Below are positions 8,436 through 17,795 of a DNA stretch of 47,355 nucleotides, in pieces. Within the stretch, counting starts at the first letter, position 1, and the number at the start of each line of letters is the position of its first letter. The notes beneath the pieces were generated by a model. It had not been told where the DNA came from and did no database searches. It saw only the letters and a program-made list of their open reading frames with translations. The stretch is taken from the NCBI GenBank assembly GCA_002238585.1, contig MPMQ01000018.1:1-47355 (forward strand), given 5' to 3'. This DNA comes from Kistimonas sp. bin40 (GTDB lineage: Bacteria > Pseudomonadota > Gammaproteobacteria > Pseudomonadales > Endozoicomonadaceae). The position numbers and the translations under genes are program-made.

Positions 8436-10838
8436 ATGAACGAAAAGCACGACCGAGCACAAAACTCAAAAAAAAACCGGCAGAGCGCACCAGACTCCGA
8501 GAGCACGACACTGGCCCTGCCCGACAGCCACCTTCCAGACAAGCTGTACCTGATTCCCACCACCAACCGGCCTTTTTTTCCAGCCCAGGTACAACCGCTG
8601 GTCTTCAGCTCCAGCCCATGGGAAGACACACTCAGACGCGTCACCCAAACGGAAGAAAAAACCGTAGGACTCTGCTTCATCGCTGACAAGGGCGGCGATA
8701 CAGCCACATCCAGCGACTTCCCGCAGACAGGCTGTGCTGTCAAGGTACACAACATTGTGGAAGTTGATGACCAGATACAGTTTATTGCACTGGGGCTGCA
8801 ACGCTTCCAGATCGTCAACTGGCTCCGCCGCCGCCCCCCCTTCCTGGCTCAGGTCAGCTACCCCGAGGAGGATCCGGACCAGAACACTGAGACTGTCAAA
8901 GCCTACGCCATGGCTTTAATCAATGCTATCAAAGAGCTGCTTCCTCTTAACCCGCTCTACACGGAAGAGCTCAAGAATTATCTGAACCGCTTCAGCCCCC
9001 GGGAACCCTCACACCTGGCGGACTTTGCGGCAGCTATCACGTCAGCCCAGGGCCCGGATTTACAGGATGTTCTGGACACCTTGTCAATACAGCGCAGAAT
9101 GGAAAAGGTACTGGTACTTGTTCGCAAAGAACAGGAAGTTGCCAAGCTGCAGAGCAAAATCAGCGAAGAAGTCAATCTCAAGATCAGCAAGCATCAGAGG
9201 GAATTTTTCCTGCGCGAGCAAATCAAGGTAATACAAAAAGAGCTGGGCATTGCCAAGGACGACAAAACCGCTGAACTTGAGACCTTTCGTGACCGTCTGA
9301 AGAAGCTCGACGTGCCGAAGGCCGCGCGTAAAAAAATTGATGAGGACATGAACAAGCTGACCATCCTGGAGACGGGCTCGCCGGAGTTCAGTGTCACTCG
9401 CAATTACCTCGACTGGGCGACGTCGGTTCCCTGGGGATGCTACTCAGATGACAATCTGGACTTGCAAAAGGCACGCCAGGTTCTGGACAAGGCGCATGCG
9501 GGACTGGACGACGTCAAGGATCGAATTATCGAATTCCTCGCAGTGGGTGCCTACAAGGAAGAAGTGGCCGGTTCTATCCTCCTGCTTGTAGGTCCTCCCG
9601 GTGTAGGAAAAACGTCGATCGGACAATCCGTTGCCACGGCGCTGAATCGCAAGTTTTACCGTTTCAGCCTGGGAGGCATGCGCGACGAGGCAGAGATAAA
9701 GGGGCATCGCCGCACCTATATAGGAGCCATGCCTGGCAAGCTGGTACAGGCACTCAAAGAAGTCGAAGTTCTCAACCCGGTCATCATGCTGGACGAAATT
9801 GACAAGATGGGCAATTCCTTTCGAGGAGACCCGGCTTCGGCCCTTCTCGAGGTTCTGGACTCTGCCCAGAACAGCGCTTTCCTTGACCACTACCTTGACA
9901 TGAGAGTGGACCTGTCCAAAGTCCTTTTTATCTGCACGGCCAATCAGCTGGATACCATTCCCGCCCCCTTGCTTGATCGCATGGAGACGCTCCGTCTTTC
10001 CGGCTACATCACCAGAGAAAAAATGGCTATAGCCAAAAAGCACCTGTGGCCCAGACTGTTGCAAGAGGCCGGTCTGGCCCGTTCCCAGATCAAGATAAGC
10101 GATGCGGGACTCCGGAGCCTGATTGAAAACTACGCCAGAGAGTCGGGCGTCCGCCAACTGGAAAAGCAACTGGCGCGCCTGATCCGCAAGACAGTACTCA
10201 AGATTCTTGAAGACCGGGATATCAAGATATCGATTGGCGTGGGGGATCTGGAAACCTGGTTGGGAAAACCCCTGTTCAACCAGGAAAAAGTGCTACAAGG
10301 TGTTGGCATAGTGACCGGACTGGCATGGACAGCCATGGGGGGTGCCACCCTGCCGGTGGAAGCCAGTTGCGTCCACACTCAGCGAGCCGGCTTCAGACTG
10401 ACAGGCAAGCTGGGAGACGTGATGAAGGAGTCAGCCCAGATTTCACTCAGCTATATCACGACGCATTTGCACAGGTTCGGTGGATCCCGCGACTTCTTTG
10501 ACAAGGCCTTTATACACCTGCACGTACCCGAGGGTGCCACCCCCAAGGACGGGCCCAGTGCTGGTGTGACCATGGCCAGCGCACTCTTGAGTCTCGCCAG
10601 AAATCGCCGGCCCCAGTCGCTGGCAATGACAGGCGAGCTGACGCTGACTGGTCATGTTTTGCCCGTCGGTGGCATTCGGGAAAAAGTTGTGGCGGCCCGG
10701 CGCAGTAAAATCACTACTCTGTTGTTGCCACACGCCAACAGACGTGATTTTGAAGAACTGCCGGACTATATCCGTGAAGGCATAACGGTCCACTTCGCCC
10801 GAACTTTTTCTGATGTGGCGAAACACCTGTTTCCGTAA
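8436..10838 (+). CDS. LonA-type ATP-dependent protease, AsrA-like subgroup
   Basis: This is a cytoplasmic AAA+ serine protease that degrades regulatory or misfolded proteins. The 800-residue product has an N-terminal LON substrate domain (LPDKLYLIPTTNRPFFPAQV), a coiled segment with LREQIKVIQKELG near 265, the AAA module with Walker A GPPGVGKTS near 386 and Walker B VIMLDEIDK, and a protease domain with the catalytic Ser in PKDGPSAGVTM near 708. The catalytic Lys is in GGIREKVVAARR near 750. The N-terminus, with YLIPTTNRPFFPAQ in place of the PLRDVVVFPHM-type start of canonical Lon, resembles the second Lon of pseudomonads (AsrA). The start is ATG 8436; an upstream extension to 8340 looks non-coding. 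The Lon family call is certain, the subgroup less so. Confidence 0.95.
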   Translation: MNEKHDRAQNSKKNRQSAPDSESTTLALPDSHLPDKLYLIPTTNRPFFPAQVQPLVFSSSPWEDTLRRVTQTEEKTVGLCFIADKGGDTATSSDFPQTGCAVKVHNIVEVDDQIQFIALGLQRFQIVNWLRRRPPFLAQVSYPEEDPDQNTETVKAYAMALINAIKELLPLNPLYTEELKNYLNRFSPREPSHLADFAAAITSAQGPDLQDVLDTLSIQRRMEKVLVLVRKEQEVAKLQSKISEEVNLKISKHQREFFLREQIKVIQKELGIAKDDKTAELETFRDRLKKLDVPKAARKKIDEDMNKLTILETGSPEFSVTRNYLDWATSVPWGCYSDDNLDLQKARQVLDKAHAGLDDVKDRIIEFLAVGAYKEEVAGSILLLVGPPGVGKTSIGQSVATALNRKFYRFSLGGMRDEAEIKGHRRTYIGAMPGKLVQALKEVEVLNPVIMLDEIDKMGNSFRGDPASALLEVLDSAQNSAFLDHYLDMRVDLSKVLFICTANQLDTIPAPLLDRMETLRLSGYITREKMAIAKKHLWPRLLQEAGLARSQIKISDAGLRSLIENYARESGVRQLEKQLARLIRKTVLKILEDRDIKISIGVGDLETWLGKPLFNQEKVLQGVGIVTGLAWTAMGGATLPVEASCVHTQRAGFRLTGKLGDVMKESAQISLSYITTHLHRFGGSRDFFDKAFIHLHVPEGATPKDGPSAGVTMASALLSLARNRRPQSLAMTGELTLTGHVLPVGGIREKVVAARRSKITTLLLPHANRRDFEELPDYIREGITVHFARTFSDVAKHLFP

Positions 10839-10984
10839 AAGCGGCACTGGATCCGATATCTCCCGGCTCTGCTGTGGTGCGGCTTCGTATGCACCAGCAG
10901 GGCACGAATGGGATCCCACAGGCATCAGCCGATTGTTGGTCTACCGGATACCTTCGCGCGAAAGGCTTTCCTGTGCCCATAAAT

Positions 10985-10998
10985 GGTTGGCGCCAACC
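10985..10998. repeat. 14-bp perfect palindrome
   Basis: GGTTGGCGCCAACC is fully self-complementary. It lies about 95 bp before the IS605-like hairpin. It could be an operator, or the left-end structure of a degenerate IS200/IS605-type element. Its role is unknown. Confidence 0.6.
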
Positions 10999-11079
10999 CG
11001 CCCAAGCCGTATGGCTGTGACTTGCGACCGCTTTTGTTCTCTGCGAAAACTCCCCCGCCCCGGCGGGTGGAGCTGACAT

Positions 11080-11124
11080 GGTGCGCGGCAAGCCCCGTCC
11101 TTCAGGGCGGGGAGGATGTCAAAC
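11080..11124 (+). mobile_element. Solo IS200/IS605-type right end (omega-RNA-like hairpin), copy 1
   Basis: The stem CCCCGTCC / GGGCGGGG (8 bp with one T-G wobble, loop TTCA, 11095-11114) is followed by a GGATGTCAA tail. This is the hairpin and terminus I associate with IS200/IS605 (tnpB) right ends, where the guide RNA scaffold ends. No tnpB or tnpA is present upstream. A second copy at 18894-18938 is identical except for two positions. Both copies are immediately preceded by CTGAC. Confidence 0.7.
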
Positions 11125-11537
11125 TTCAAGCGGGCTCTGGTTTCAGGAAGGGACCGTCATTTCTGGCGCTTGAAGGGGACAACAAGGGAGGAAGTCAAAG
11201 CTGGTGGTTGAGAGCCTGCCCAGAGTCCCTTGATGATGCGATCAACCATCAGACTGGACTCTATCTCTCGCTCTCGTCCGTAATCCTGAAACGGCTACCC
11301 GGGTTATGACAGCCGGATTGCGGCTGCGTCCAGATCACGACACCTCATAGAGCCTCCTTGATGCTCCCGCTCCATAGAGGATTGCATAACTGATCGCTCA
11401 TCCAGGGCGACCAAGGGTTTGAGCACCTTTCCTGGACAGGTCTCCCCGAACGATCAGTCAGCAGAAACCAGGCATGCAGCGACGACAGATTTCATGATTC
11501 GCGCTCCACAGCCGACAAGATAACCCACACAGGCTAT

Positions 11538-11566
11538 TGCTCCCGAATCCGTCTAGCCCCTAGAAT
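11538..11566 (+). promoter_or_regulatory. Candidate promoter for the 1481-residue protein gene
   Basis: TAGAAT at 11561-11566 (5 of 6 to the -10 consensus) is preceded after 18 bp by TTGCTC. It lies 42 bp before the chosen start codon. The -35 match is weak. Confidence 0.28.
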
Positions 11567-11607
11567 AAAAGAACACCCCCGTGCACCTCCGGCAGGAAGC
11601 CACTCGT

Positions 11608-14600
11608 ATGTCGCACATGGACGCAAAACAACCTTCATCACTCCGCCCCCACCCCTCATCGAAGATGGGCCCATCCCTCGAGACCCCCATGCCTCGGCAC
11701 GGGCGCTCAGACCGGGGCCATGACGTATCTGTAACAGACGCCACCTGCCCCCAACTGACAGATTCGCAGCGCGATTTTCCCGATGCCATGGCATCCACAC
11801 CGTCATGCACTCAATCTTCAGACCTGTCAATCGCCGCACGTCATGTTACCCAGCCCGCCCAAAAACAAGGCTGGCGGCAGACAATCAACCCTCTTGGCTG
11901 GTGGACTCGCACCAGTACAGAAAAACCGCAACCCCAGGTGCGCAAAGCCGGTTTGTTCGCACGCTTAAAAAACCAGTACCTCAGTGCCTGGAGTGACCCC
12001 CCACTTTTCAAATATCTAAACACCTATATCGCCCCCTGGCTGGAAGGGCTGACAGCGCATGACCTCATCAATGCCCTGAAGGCTGCATCCTCTATCTACA
12101 ATCAAAAAGCCGACGATCAGGAGGCAGAACCGCAACTGATCCGCCTCAACCGCCTGCACTTTCCCAATACGTCCATCTGGCTTGAGGATGTCAGCTTTGA
12201 GCTGAAGGATGTCAGTCTGGACAAGGCAGAACCGGACGGTGAAGGCACCTGCGTTACCCTGCGCGGCAATGCCGCAGGCACCTTGCTGCGGGATGAGAAC
12301 TCTCCGCTCGAACCGCAGCCTGTCGAGATTTCCGGCATGGAGCTGCAGCTGTTCTTTGAGGAGGAACACCTGGTCCGCAATCTGCTTGAGAAAGGCGCTC
12401 TCTCCTCCACCCTTCTGGGATTGGGAAGGAGTCTGCTGCACCCGGGCAAAATGGTGAAACCGTATAAAATCCGGACCCACATCACCTCAGCCCAGGCGGG
12501 TCACACCTCCGACAGCGAGGGGCCAGCCCAGGTCTGCATCAAACTTCGCAACACCTCCCTGGATCTGGACCTGGGCCCAAGTCCCCAGCTTGATGTGCAA
12601 GAAGACAACTTTGCCACCAGACTCCAGGTGCGCGGACTTGATATGCAAGCAGAAGGCAGTCACCTGCAAGCGCTTGTGCCAGAGTCCTTGCGCCCACAGC
12701 TGGCAAGATTGTTCCCTCAATTGAGTCACAACAAAAGCACTCTGGAGATCAAGGCGCCCAGGGTGGACCTGACGAAAAACGCTGAAGAGCTGAAATTGGA
12801 AGTCCCCAGGCTGGAGATCAACAGTTCAGGTGATATAGAACTGACTGACGGAGACATTATCGACCTGACCTTGACGAAGCGAGTCCAGAAGGACAGCTCA
12901 GCGCCCGGCGAGACAGTGCCAGGTGCGCAGGTTCCGGCGCCGGAGCTGAGTGTAGGCTTCGGCGGATTTATAGGAATGTTGAAAGTGCCCCGGGCCAGCC
13001 TGAACCAACCCTTTCATCTCGAAGGCGCTGTACACCTGAAAGAAGCGGACCTGCAGCTCTCCCGCAAGCAGGGTTCCAGATCCGATGCAGACCGCACCCG
13101 GGTAAACTGCACACTGGAACAGGTAACTACTGACATCAAGGGAGATGTAGAGCTGACCGGCGCGGCTCAGAAAATTTCCGTCCTGTGGGATTCTGAAAGC
13201 CAGGAAGGACACACACATGTAGAACAGATAAACCTGGAGAACTTTGCCCTGGCGCACCAGGACGGTGCAAAGCCGGATGGGGCAACTGCCCTGGCAGGCA
13301 AGGGCACCATCGAGGACGTCACGCTCACCCGGAAGTCAGGCAAGAACGTGACGCACACACAGCTGAATCTGGGCCGGATCAGAGCACAGGATGTAGAGGG
13401 CCGCATTAACACCGGACTGCTTGACCTGCAACAGGCACAAATCATACACATACACGCTTCCCAACCAGCGGTCGCAGAATCCGCAGCTTCGCCCCCTCCC
13501 TTGCCCTACCCTGAAGAGACCATCTCAGGCCGCATAAGGCAGGCTACCACCCAGGGGGTACAGATTCCGCTACAGGAAGGCACTCACTTCCAGGTAGCAG
13601 AGGGCCGTCTTGAAGACATCGCGCTGCACTGCAAAATAGGCTCTGCCCCCCGCACCAGGACTGAGCAGGCTGACTTTGAGCGCCAGCTTTCCACGGCACC
13701 CAAGCCCTGGCAAAAGCCAGAGGACCGGGTGGTATGTACAGACCTGAAGGTGAACGCCAGCAAACTGGTCGCTGATGCCAAAGCCCTGTCCAAAACAGGA
13801 CCCGAGGCGACGGGAGAAAGGCCGATAGCTGGTGGAAAGCTGGTGTGCAGTGCGCCCTCTGTGGCAATACACCATGACGCAGACCATGGCTGGGAATACC
13901 TGCACCTGAACAGCGACAACGCGCAGCTTGCTCTCACACACCAGGAAAGCCCGGGACACATCAAGACCCAAGGCCTGAACGCACAGATACAGCGAGGAAC
14001 AGACCAGCATCCCGACCAGGTCACCGGTGCTATTGCCATGAACACCCTGGAGGCCACAGCCGTCCAGCTGCCCGCGGCCCTGTTGCCCGAGGGGATCGAG
14101 ATGACCCTGAACAGCACTTTGCACGAGCCGCAGCTAGAGGCTCAACTTCCCATACCCCGGCCTGCCACTGACGCAGGCACGGCGAATCAGAGCACCGGAC
14201 CGGACCTGCGCGTCAAGGTAAAGGACAGCAGAACCGAAGCACAGCTGCAGATAGCGGCACAAACCCTCCCAACTTTACCAACGGCAGTTGCCGTTGATGC
14301 TCAAATGCCCGCCTGGCAAAAGGTGCTCCTTACACCACTGTTGCGGCAAGCCGCACCTGCTACACAGAACCTCAATGAAACAGGCAAGGCAGAGCCATTG
14401 CAACAACACCTGGTTCTCAATACAGAAGAGGTGGTTCTGGGCACACGAGCCTGCGCAAACAACGAGCGCACCAGCGATTTGAGCGCCCATCAGGCGGAGC
14501 TGGCCATGACCTCGGGAGCCTTGACCGGCAACGCCGCGCTCAGTGACTTGCGGATAAGAAACACCCGGACAGACACAGGTACTGTCACTGACCTGGCTCT

Positions 14601-16053
14601 GGACAGCGCCACTGTGAACAAAGCGCACACCAACCCGACCTCCCACCTGCCCCTTCAAGTGGCATTGCAAAGCCCGGCAGTGATCCATGGTCTCGAGGCG
14701 CATGCGGACACCAGAACCCAGCGTAGACACATAGGTATCGTTGACGCGGCTCTGGACTGCAATTTCGGCATCAACCCCGCCTCCCGGACAGGCCCGGAGA
14801 CGTCGGATGCCACACCGGCCCTCGCTCATGTACAAGCCCAGATAAATAATGCTCACCTCAACCAGGATGGAGAAGGAAACACCCTGGCAACTCTGGATAC
14901 AGCCAGATTCAATCTGAACCAGACCAGCGATCAACTGGGCGCCGCTATTGCGGTGTGCGCTGAAGGCAAGAACTTCATGGCGAACACTGCGATCAAATCC
15001 GAGCGAATAACAGCGCAAATGCAGATAGGGGCGATGGAGCTCGATGTTAGTGGAGATGTGAACGGAAAAGCCACCGCATACGACATAGGCTTCACGGTGG
15101 ATCAAAACACCTCACAAATACGCATCAGCCCCAATCTGCCACAGAATCAGATAACGCTGGAATTTCCTCAATTGGTCAGGGAGCTGCTGGAGCTCGCCAA
15201 CCGGGGGCAGCAGGTACAAAACAGTGCCCTCGGAAGCCTCTGCGACCTGAAGCTATACCCGGAGCTGGACAGTGCCCTCAATGGCCGAATAGGCTTTGCT
15301 GCCAGTGGCGCATTGTCCCCCTTTATCGGCCTGCTGCTGGGGATAACGGCTCGTGGCCTGAAACGCCGCGCGCTCAAACTCACCCGCTTCCTGACCAAAA
15401 ACCTGCACTTTCGTCTGGAGCTGCAACCATTGCAAGTCACAGCCGGCCAGGTCCACATTGACGATCTGATCAGAAACATCCAGTTCTCAGTCATGGGGAC
15501 GCGGGGTAGAGCCTCCCGGTTTTGCGCCCGCATCATCAGTAAAATCATCAACACCACAAAAAACAGGATGACAACGCAAGCCGCCCGCTATATACAAGAT
15601 CTGGCTGGTGACAATGCCGAAGGTAAAGTCAGCCTGACTCAGTTACTACAGGCAGCCAGACAACACATTGCCCTGGTGAGTCTGCCCGGAAGCCCGCTGC
15701 CGCCGACAGGCGATGCCCTGCGCGATGCCCACAACCACACCCGGGCTGGTATCCAGCTGCCAGACAGCTGGACTCCTGACCTGTACGAGAGACTGTTGAA
15801 CAAGCGCATCGCCGCCATGCGCTGGTGCAGCTCTCCTGTCGCCCAGCACGCCTGGGGAAATCCTGCGCGCTGCCAGTCACTGTGCAAAAAAATAGTCAAA
15901 GACTACCCCCTGCCCACCAGGGCCGAGGAGTTCAGACGCATTGAAAGCCGGCTAAGCGCGCTGCAGTCACGTATCCGTCACTGCTCCGCTGCCCCCTGTC
16001 TTGAGGATATTTACAACCAGCTGGAATTCGAAGACAACCGGGAATCTGATTAA
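11608..16053 (+). CDS. Large (1481-residue) beta-rich protein of unknown family
   Basis: I do not recognise this protein. The start is ATG 11608, with AGGAA nine bases upstream; an in-frame GTG at 11581 is less likely. There is no signal peptide or clear transmembrane helix. Residues 1-90 are polar and disordered-looking. A basic stretch follows, then a helical part (LFARLKNQYLSAWS; LTAHDLINALKAASSIYNQ). From about 180 to 1290 the sequence alternates hydrophobic and polar residues in short strands (ISGMELQLFF; LDLQQAQIIHI), giving an almost uninterrupted beta pattern like AsmA or VPS13-type repeating beta-groove proteins. The last 200 residues are helical, with several Cys (WCSS, CQSLCKK, HCSAAPC). 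It is monocistronic, with no informative neighbour. A lipid-handling or host-directed role is speculation. Confidence 0.85.
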   Translation: MSHMDAKQPSSLRPHPSSKMGPSLETPMPRHGRSDRGHDVSVTDATCPQLTDSQRDFPDAMASTPSCTQSSDLSIAARHVTQPAQKQGWRQTINPLGWWTRTSTEKPQPQVRKAGLFARLKNQYLSAWSDPPLFKYLNTYIAPWLEGLTAHDLINALKAASSIYNQKADDQEAEPQLIRLNRLHFPNTSIWLEDVSFELKDVSLDKAEPDGEGTCVTLRGNAAGTLLRDENSPLEPQPVEISGMELQLFFEEEHLVRNLLEKGALSSTLLGLGRSLLHPGKMVKPYKIRTHITSAQAGHTSDSEGPAQVCIKLRNTSLDLDLGPSPQLDVQEDNFATRLQVRGLDMQAEGSHLQALVPESLRPQLARLFPQLSHNKSTLEIKAPRVDLTKNAEELKLEVPRLEINSSGDIELTDGDIIDLTLTKRVQKDSSAPGETVPGAQVPAPELSVGFGGFIGMLKVPRASLNQPFHLEGAVHLKEADLQLSRKQGSRSDADRTRVNCTLEQVTTDIKGDVELTGAAQKISVLWDSESQEGHTHVEQINLENFALAHQDGAKPDGATALAGKGTIEDVTLTRKSGKNVTHTQLNLGRIRAQDVEGRINTGLLDLQQAQIIHIHASQPAVAESAASPPPLPYPEETISGRIRQATTQGVQIPLQEGTHFQVAEGRLEDIALHCKIGSAPRTRTEQADFERQLSTAPKPWQKPEDRVVCTDLKVNASKLVADAKALSKTGPEATGERPIAGGKLVCSAPSVAIHHDADHGWEYLHLNSDNAQLALTHQESPGHIKTQGLNAQIQRGTDQHPDQVTGAIAMNTLEATAVQLPAALLPEGIEMTLNSTLHEPQLEAQLPIPRPATDAGTANQSTGPDLRVKVKDSRTEAQLQIAAQTLPTLPTAVAVDAQMPAWQKVLLTPLLRQAAPATQNLNETGKAEPLQQHLVLNTEEVVLGTRACANNERTSDLSAHQAELAMTSGALTGNAALSDLRIRNTRTDTGTVTDLALDSATVNKAHTNPTSHLPLQVALQSPAVIHGLEAHADTRTQRRHIGIVDAALDCNFGINPASRTGPETSDATPALAHVQAQINNAHLNQDGEGNTLATLDTARFNLNQTSDQLGAAIAVCAEGKNFMANTAIKSERITAQMQIGAMELDVSGDVNGKATAYDIGFTVDQNTSQIRISPNLPQNQITLEFPQLVRELLELANRGQQVQNSALGSLCDLKLYPELDSALNGRIGFAASGALSPFIGLLLGITARGLKRRALKLTRFLTKNLHFRLELQPLQVTAGQVHIDDLIRNIQFSVMGTRGRASRFCARIISKIINTTKNRMTTQAARYIQDLAGDNAEGKVSLTQLLQAARQHIALVSLPGSPLPPTGDALRDAHNHTRAGIQLPDSWTPDLYERLLNKRIAAMRWCSSPVAQHAWGNPARCQSLCKKIVKDYPLPTRAEEFRRIESRLSALQSRIRHCSAAPCLEDIYNQLEFEDNRESD

Positions 16054-16674
16054 ACATTGGCAAGCGGGCGGCTGTCGGTCTTGAGATTCAGGAGCGACAA
16101 AAGGCGACAGCCCTCGCAACAAAGGCAGGACAACACACCGTGCATCCCCCTGGTGCTGGAATCTGATACACAAAAGGCCCGAGACATGTTCCTTTACCCC
16201 TGTTGACTCCCCCCGGAGTGGCAAAGCATCTGCGAGTGCATAATGGATGGGAGTTTTTATCAAATTCGTTCAGGCCATACCTTTTTCCTCATACTTGATC
16301 ACTCTCCTGATAACTTCCAGATTCCTGCCCGGATGCTCTCCCATGCCTTGACCTTGCAGCCGTGTTTTTTACAGCAGTCAAGCCAGAGAACGTCCAGGGC
16401 TGACCTCCTGCCGCCCAGGTGCCCGGCACAAGCTTGCGCTGCGCTCCTGCGGGCGTTACTCACTCATTTACCAGGATCTTCCAGAACGCCTTGATTATGC
16501 TGCGCTGCTGCGGGCGTTACAGCCTGCACAGCGCAACCCGGCGAAAACTCAGTCATTTTGCCATGGTGCCCCGCACCTGAAGGGATGACCTGTTTGGAAA
16601 AAGGAACTTTTCAGGACGCCCTCCACTCCAATGAAACAGGACCATCGACCATAAATCCTGACGGGAGGTACACC
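16054..16674. other. Intergenic stretch before the secreted-protein cluster
   Basis: This 621-bp stretch contains two near-identical 20-bp repeats (16440-16459 and 16501-16520). Its last 80 bp match the leader of the next paralogue (GAACTTTTCAGGA, then CACTCCAA, then GGGAGG). No gene is supported. Confidence 0.5.
16440..16520. repeat. Direct repeat of 20 bp, 61 bp apart
   Basis: TGCGCTCCTGCGGGCGTTAC at 16440 and TGCGCTGCTGCGGGCGTTAC at 16501 differ at one base. Similar downstream words (ACTCACTCATTT and ACTCAGTCATTT) follow each copy at different distances. This may be a dispersed intergenic repeat; its function is unknown. Confidence 0.7.
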
Positions 16675-17307
16675 ATGAAAAAATCTTACTACGCCTGGAT
16701 CACGCTCATCCTGTTACTGGGAAGTGCTATTTCCTCCAAAAGTACTGCTGCTCATCGTGACATATTCACGGCAGAGATAAGCATCCTCAACGAGACGCCT
16801 TACACCTTGAAATTGACTGAAAACTTCATGGTAGAGAAAAAGAGAGGTTACAAAGGGGAATTCGAGTTCGATCAACAATTTATTGATGCCGGTTCGTCGA
16901 TTGAGCCAGGCCAGCTCGTCCTGGTAGGCAATGCCATCTCCTGGAAATATGAGATAGAGGGACACTTCCTCTTCAACTTCATGGTCAAGTCTGAAGACAC
17001 TGATGAGGACACTGACAACTACACCGGCAAACATTTTGATGCGCATTTCAGTTTTGCCAGAAAAAAGGACGATGATACCTGGTTCAGGTTGCTGGACGAT
17101 AACGGGCGGAAGTATCCCCTCGCTTCCGCTTATATGGTAGACACCTGTGACGTATACCGGAAAGCTTCCGGACGAGATCGCCATCACCGCAGCGAGATCG
17201 TTATTTTCACGAACGATGCTCAAGAGAGCTGTATAGACGACAGCACCTGCTCGGAGGAATCATTCAGGCACGCGCTTGACGCTTCCAGGAGACACTCCGA
17301 ACTCTAA
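16675..17307 (+). CDS. Secreted paralogue 1 of a three-member family, function unknown
   Basis: The start is ATG 16675, with a strong GGGAGG Shine-Dalgarno at 16663-16668. The 210-residue product opens with a signal peptide (MKKSYYAWITLILLLGSAIS) and a likely cleavage site near STAA. The mature part begins with the family signature TAEISILNETPYTLKL. It has a central EGHFLFNF strand, a GKHFDAHF segment, DTWFRLLDDNGRKYPLAS, and a His pair (DRHHRSEIVIF) before a C-terminal CX5C (CIDDSTC). It is closely related to the gene at 17796 and more distantly to 20921. The strand pattern recalls aegerolysin-like beta-sandwiches, but I cannot confirm this. Confidence 0.82.
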   Translation: MKKSYYAWITLILLLGSAISSKSTAAHRDIFTAEISILNETPYTLKLTENFMVEKKRGYKGEFEFDQQFIDAGSSIEPGQLVLVGNAISWKYEIEGHFLFNFMVKSEDTDEDTDNYTGKHFDAHFSFARKKDDDTWFRLLDDNGRKYPLASAYMVDTCDVYRKASGRDRHHRSEIVIFTNDAQESCIDDSTCSEESFRHALDASRRHSEL

Positions 17308-17313
17308 CAAACA

Positions 17314-17348
17314 CCAGCTGCCGTGTTTTCATCAAACTCGGCAGCTGG
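17314..17348 (+). terminator. Perfect 10-bp hairpin after secreted paralogue 1
   Basis: CCAGCTGCCG and CGGCAGCTGG form a perfect 10-bp stem with a 15-nt loop, six bases after the stop codon. No T-run follows, so it could be a 3' stabiliser, a weak terminator or a regulatory hairpin. It is the 5' boundary of the duplicated leader shared by the paralogues. Confidence 0.5.
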
Positions 17349-17795
17349 GCCCCATAAACCCACATCTGCATAAAATCTGGCATAGAAAGACAGCTTGCTT
17401 TGCCACTATCAGGCTAGGCGCTCTGGACCACGCAGCCTGGACCACCTCATGTCTTCTTTGTGGATTGACAAGCCAGTAGCGACAGGACTGCCCTTCGGCA
17501 GGGACATTCCCAGATTCCCTCCCAGGATCCGGACTCATCTTGCCACAAACCAGCCGGAACAGGAGTCGTCCTCCCCCCTTCCACTGGCCCTCTCCCGGAA
17601 CAGCCTTCACGGCCAGCAGTACTCTACCCCAGCCCCGCTCCTGCCTGCATCCCGCCCTGCGAATTCCCCGTCATACTCCGCGACGCTCTCCTTTAGCACA
17701 AAGGCTGACTGGCCTGACAAAAAAAGACGAACTTTTCAGGAAACTCCTCACTCCAACATAGACAGACCACCATGACCCCTTGCGGGAGGCACACC
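17314..17795 (+). repeat. Duplicated leader region of secreted paralogue 2
   Basis: This gene-free leader resembles those at 18432-18830 and 20508-20920. Shared words include TCATCAAACTCGGCA, a GACAGCTTG-TTTGCC block, and a CTCCCGGAACAGCCTTCACGG-type block. The duplication unit was therefore gene plus about 450 bp upstream, roughly 1.1 kb in all. No promoter stands out. Confidence 0.6.

Larger units (their letters stand above)
10839..11607. other. Intergenic stretch with mobile-element remnant, no gene seen
   Basis: This 769-bp stretch lies between lon and the large beta-rich gene. It holds a perfect 14-bp palindrome (10985-10998), a GC-rich hairpin at about 11051-11074, the solo IS605-type hairpin at 11080-11124, and a candidate promoter near 11561. 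Small frames here have no recognisable domain, and no TnpB zinc finger or RuvC motif is visible. Confidence 0.5.

Noticed and set aside
10813-11309. A tnpB or tnpA fragment upstream of the copy-1 hairpin
   Set aside because: No RuvC motif, zinc-finger CxxC pair or HUH motif is visible in any frame, so only the right-end structure is called.
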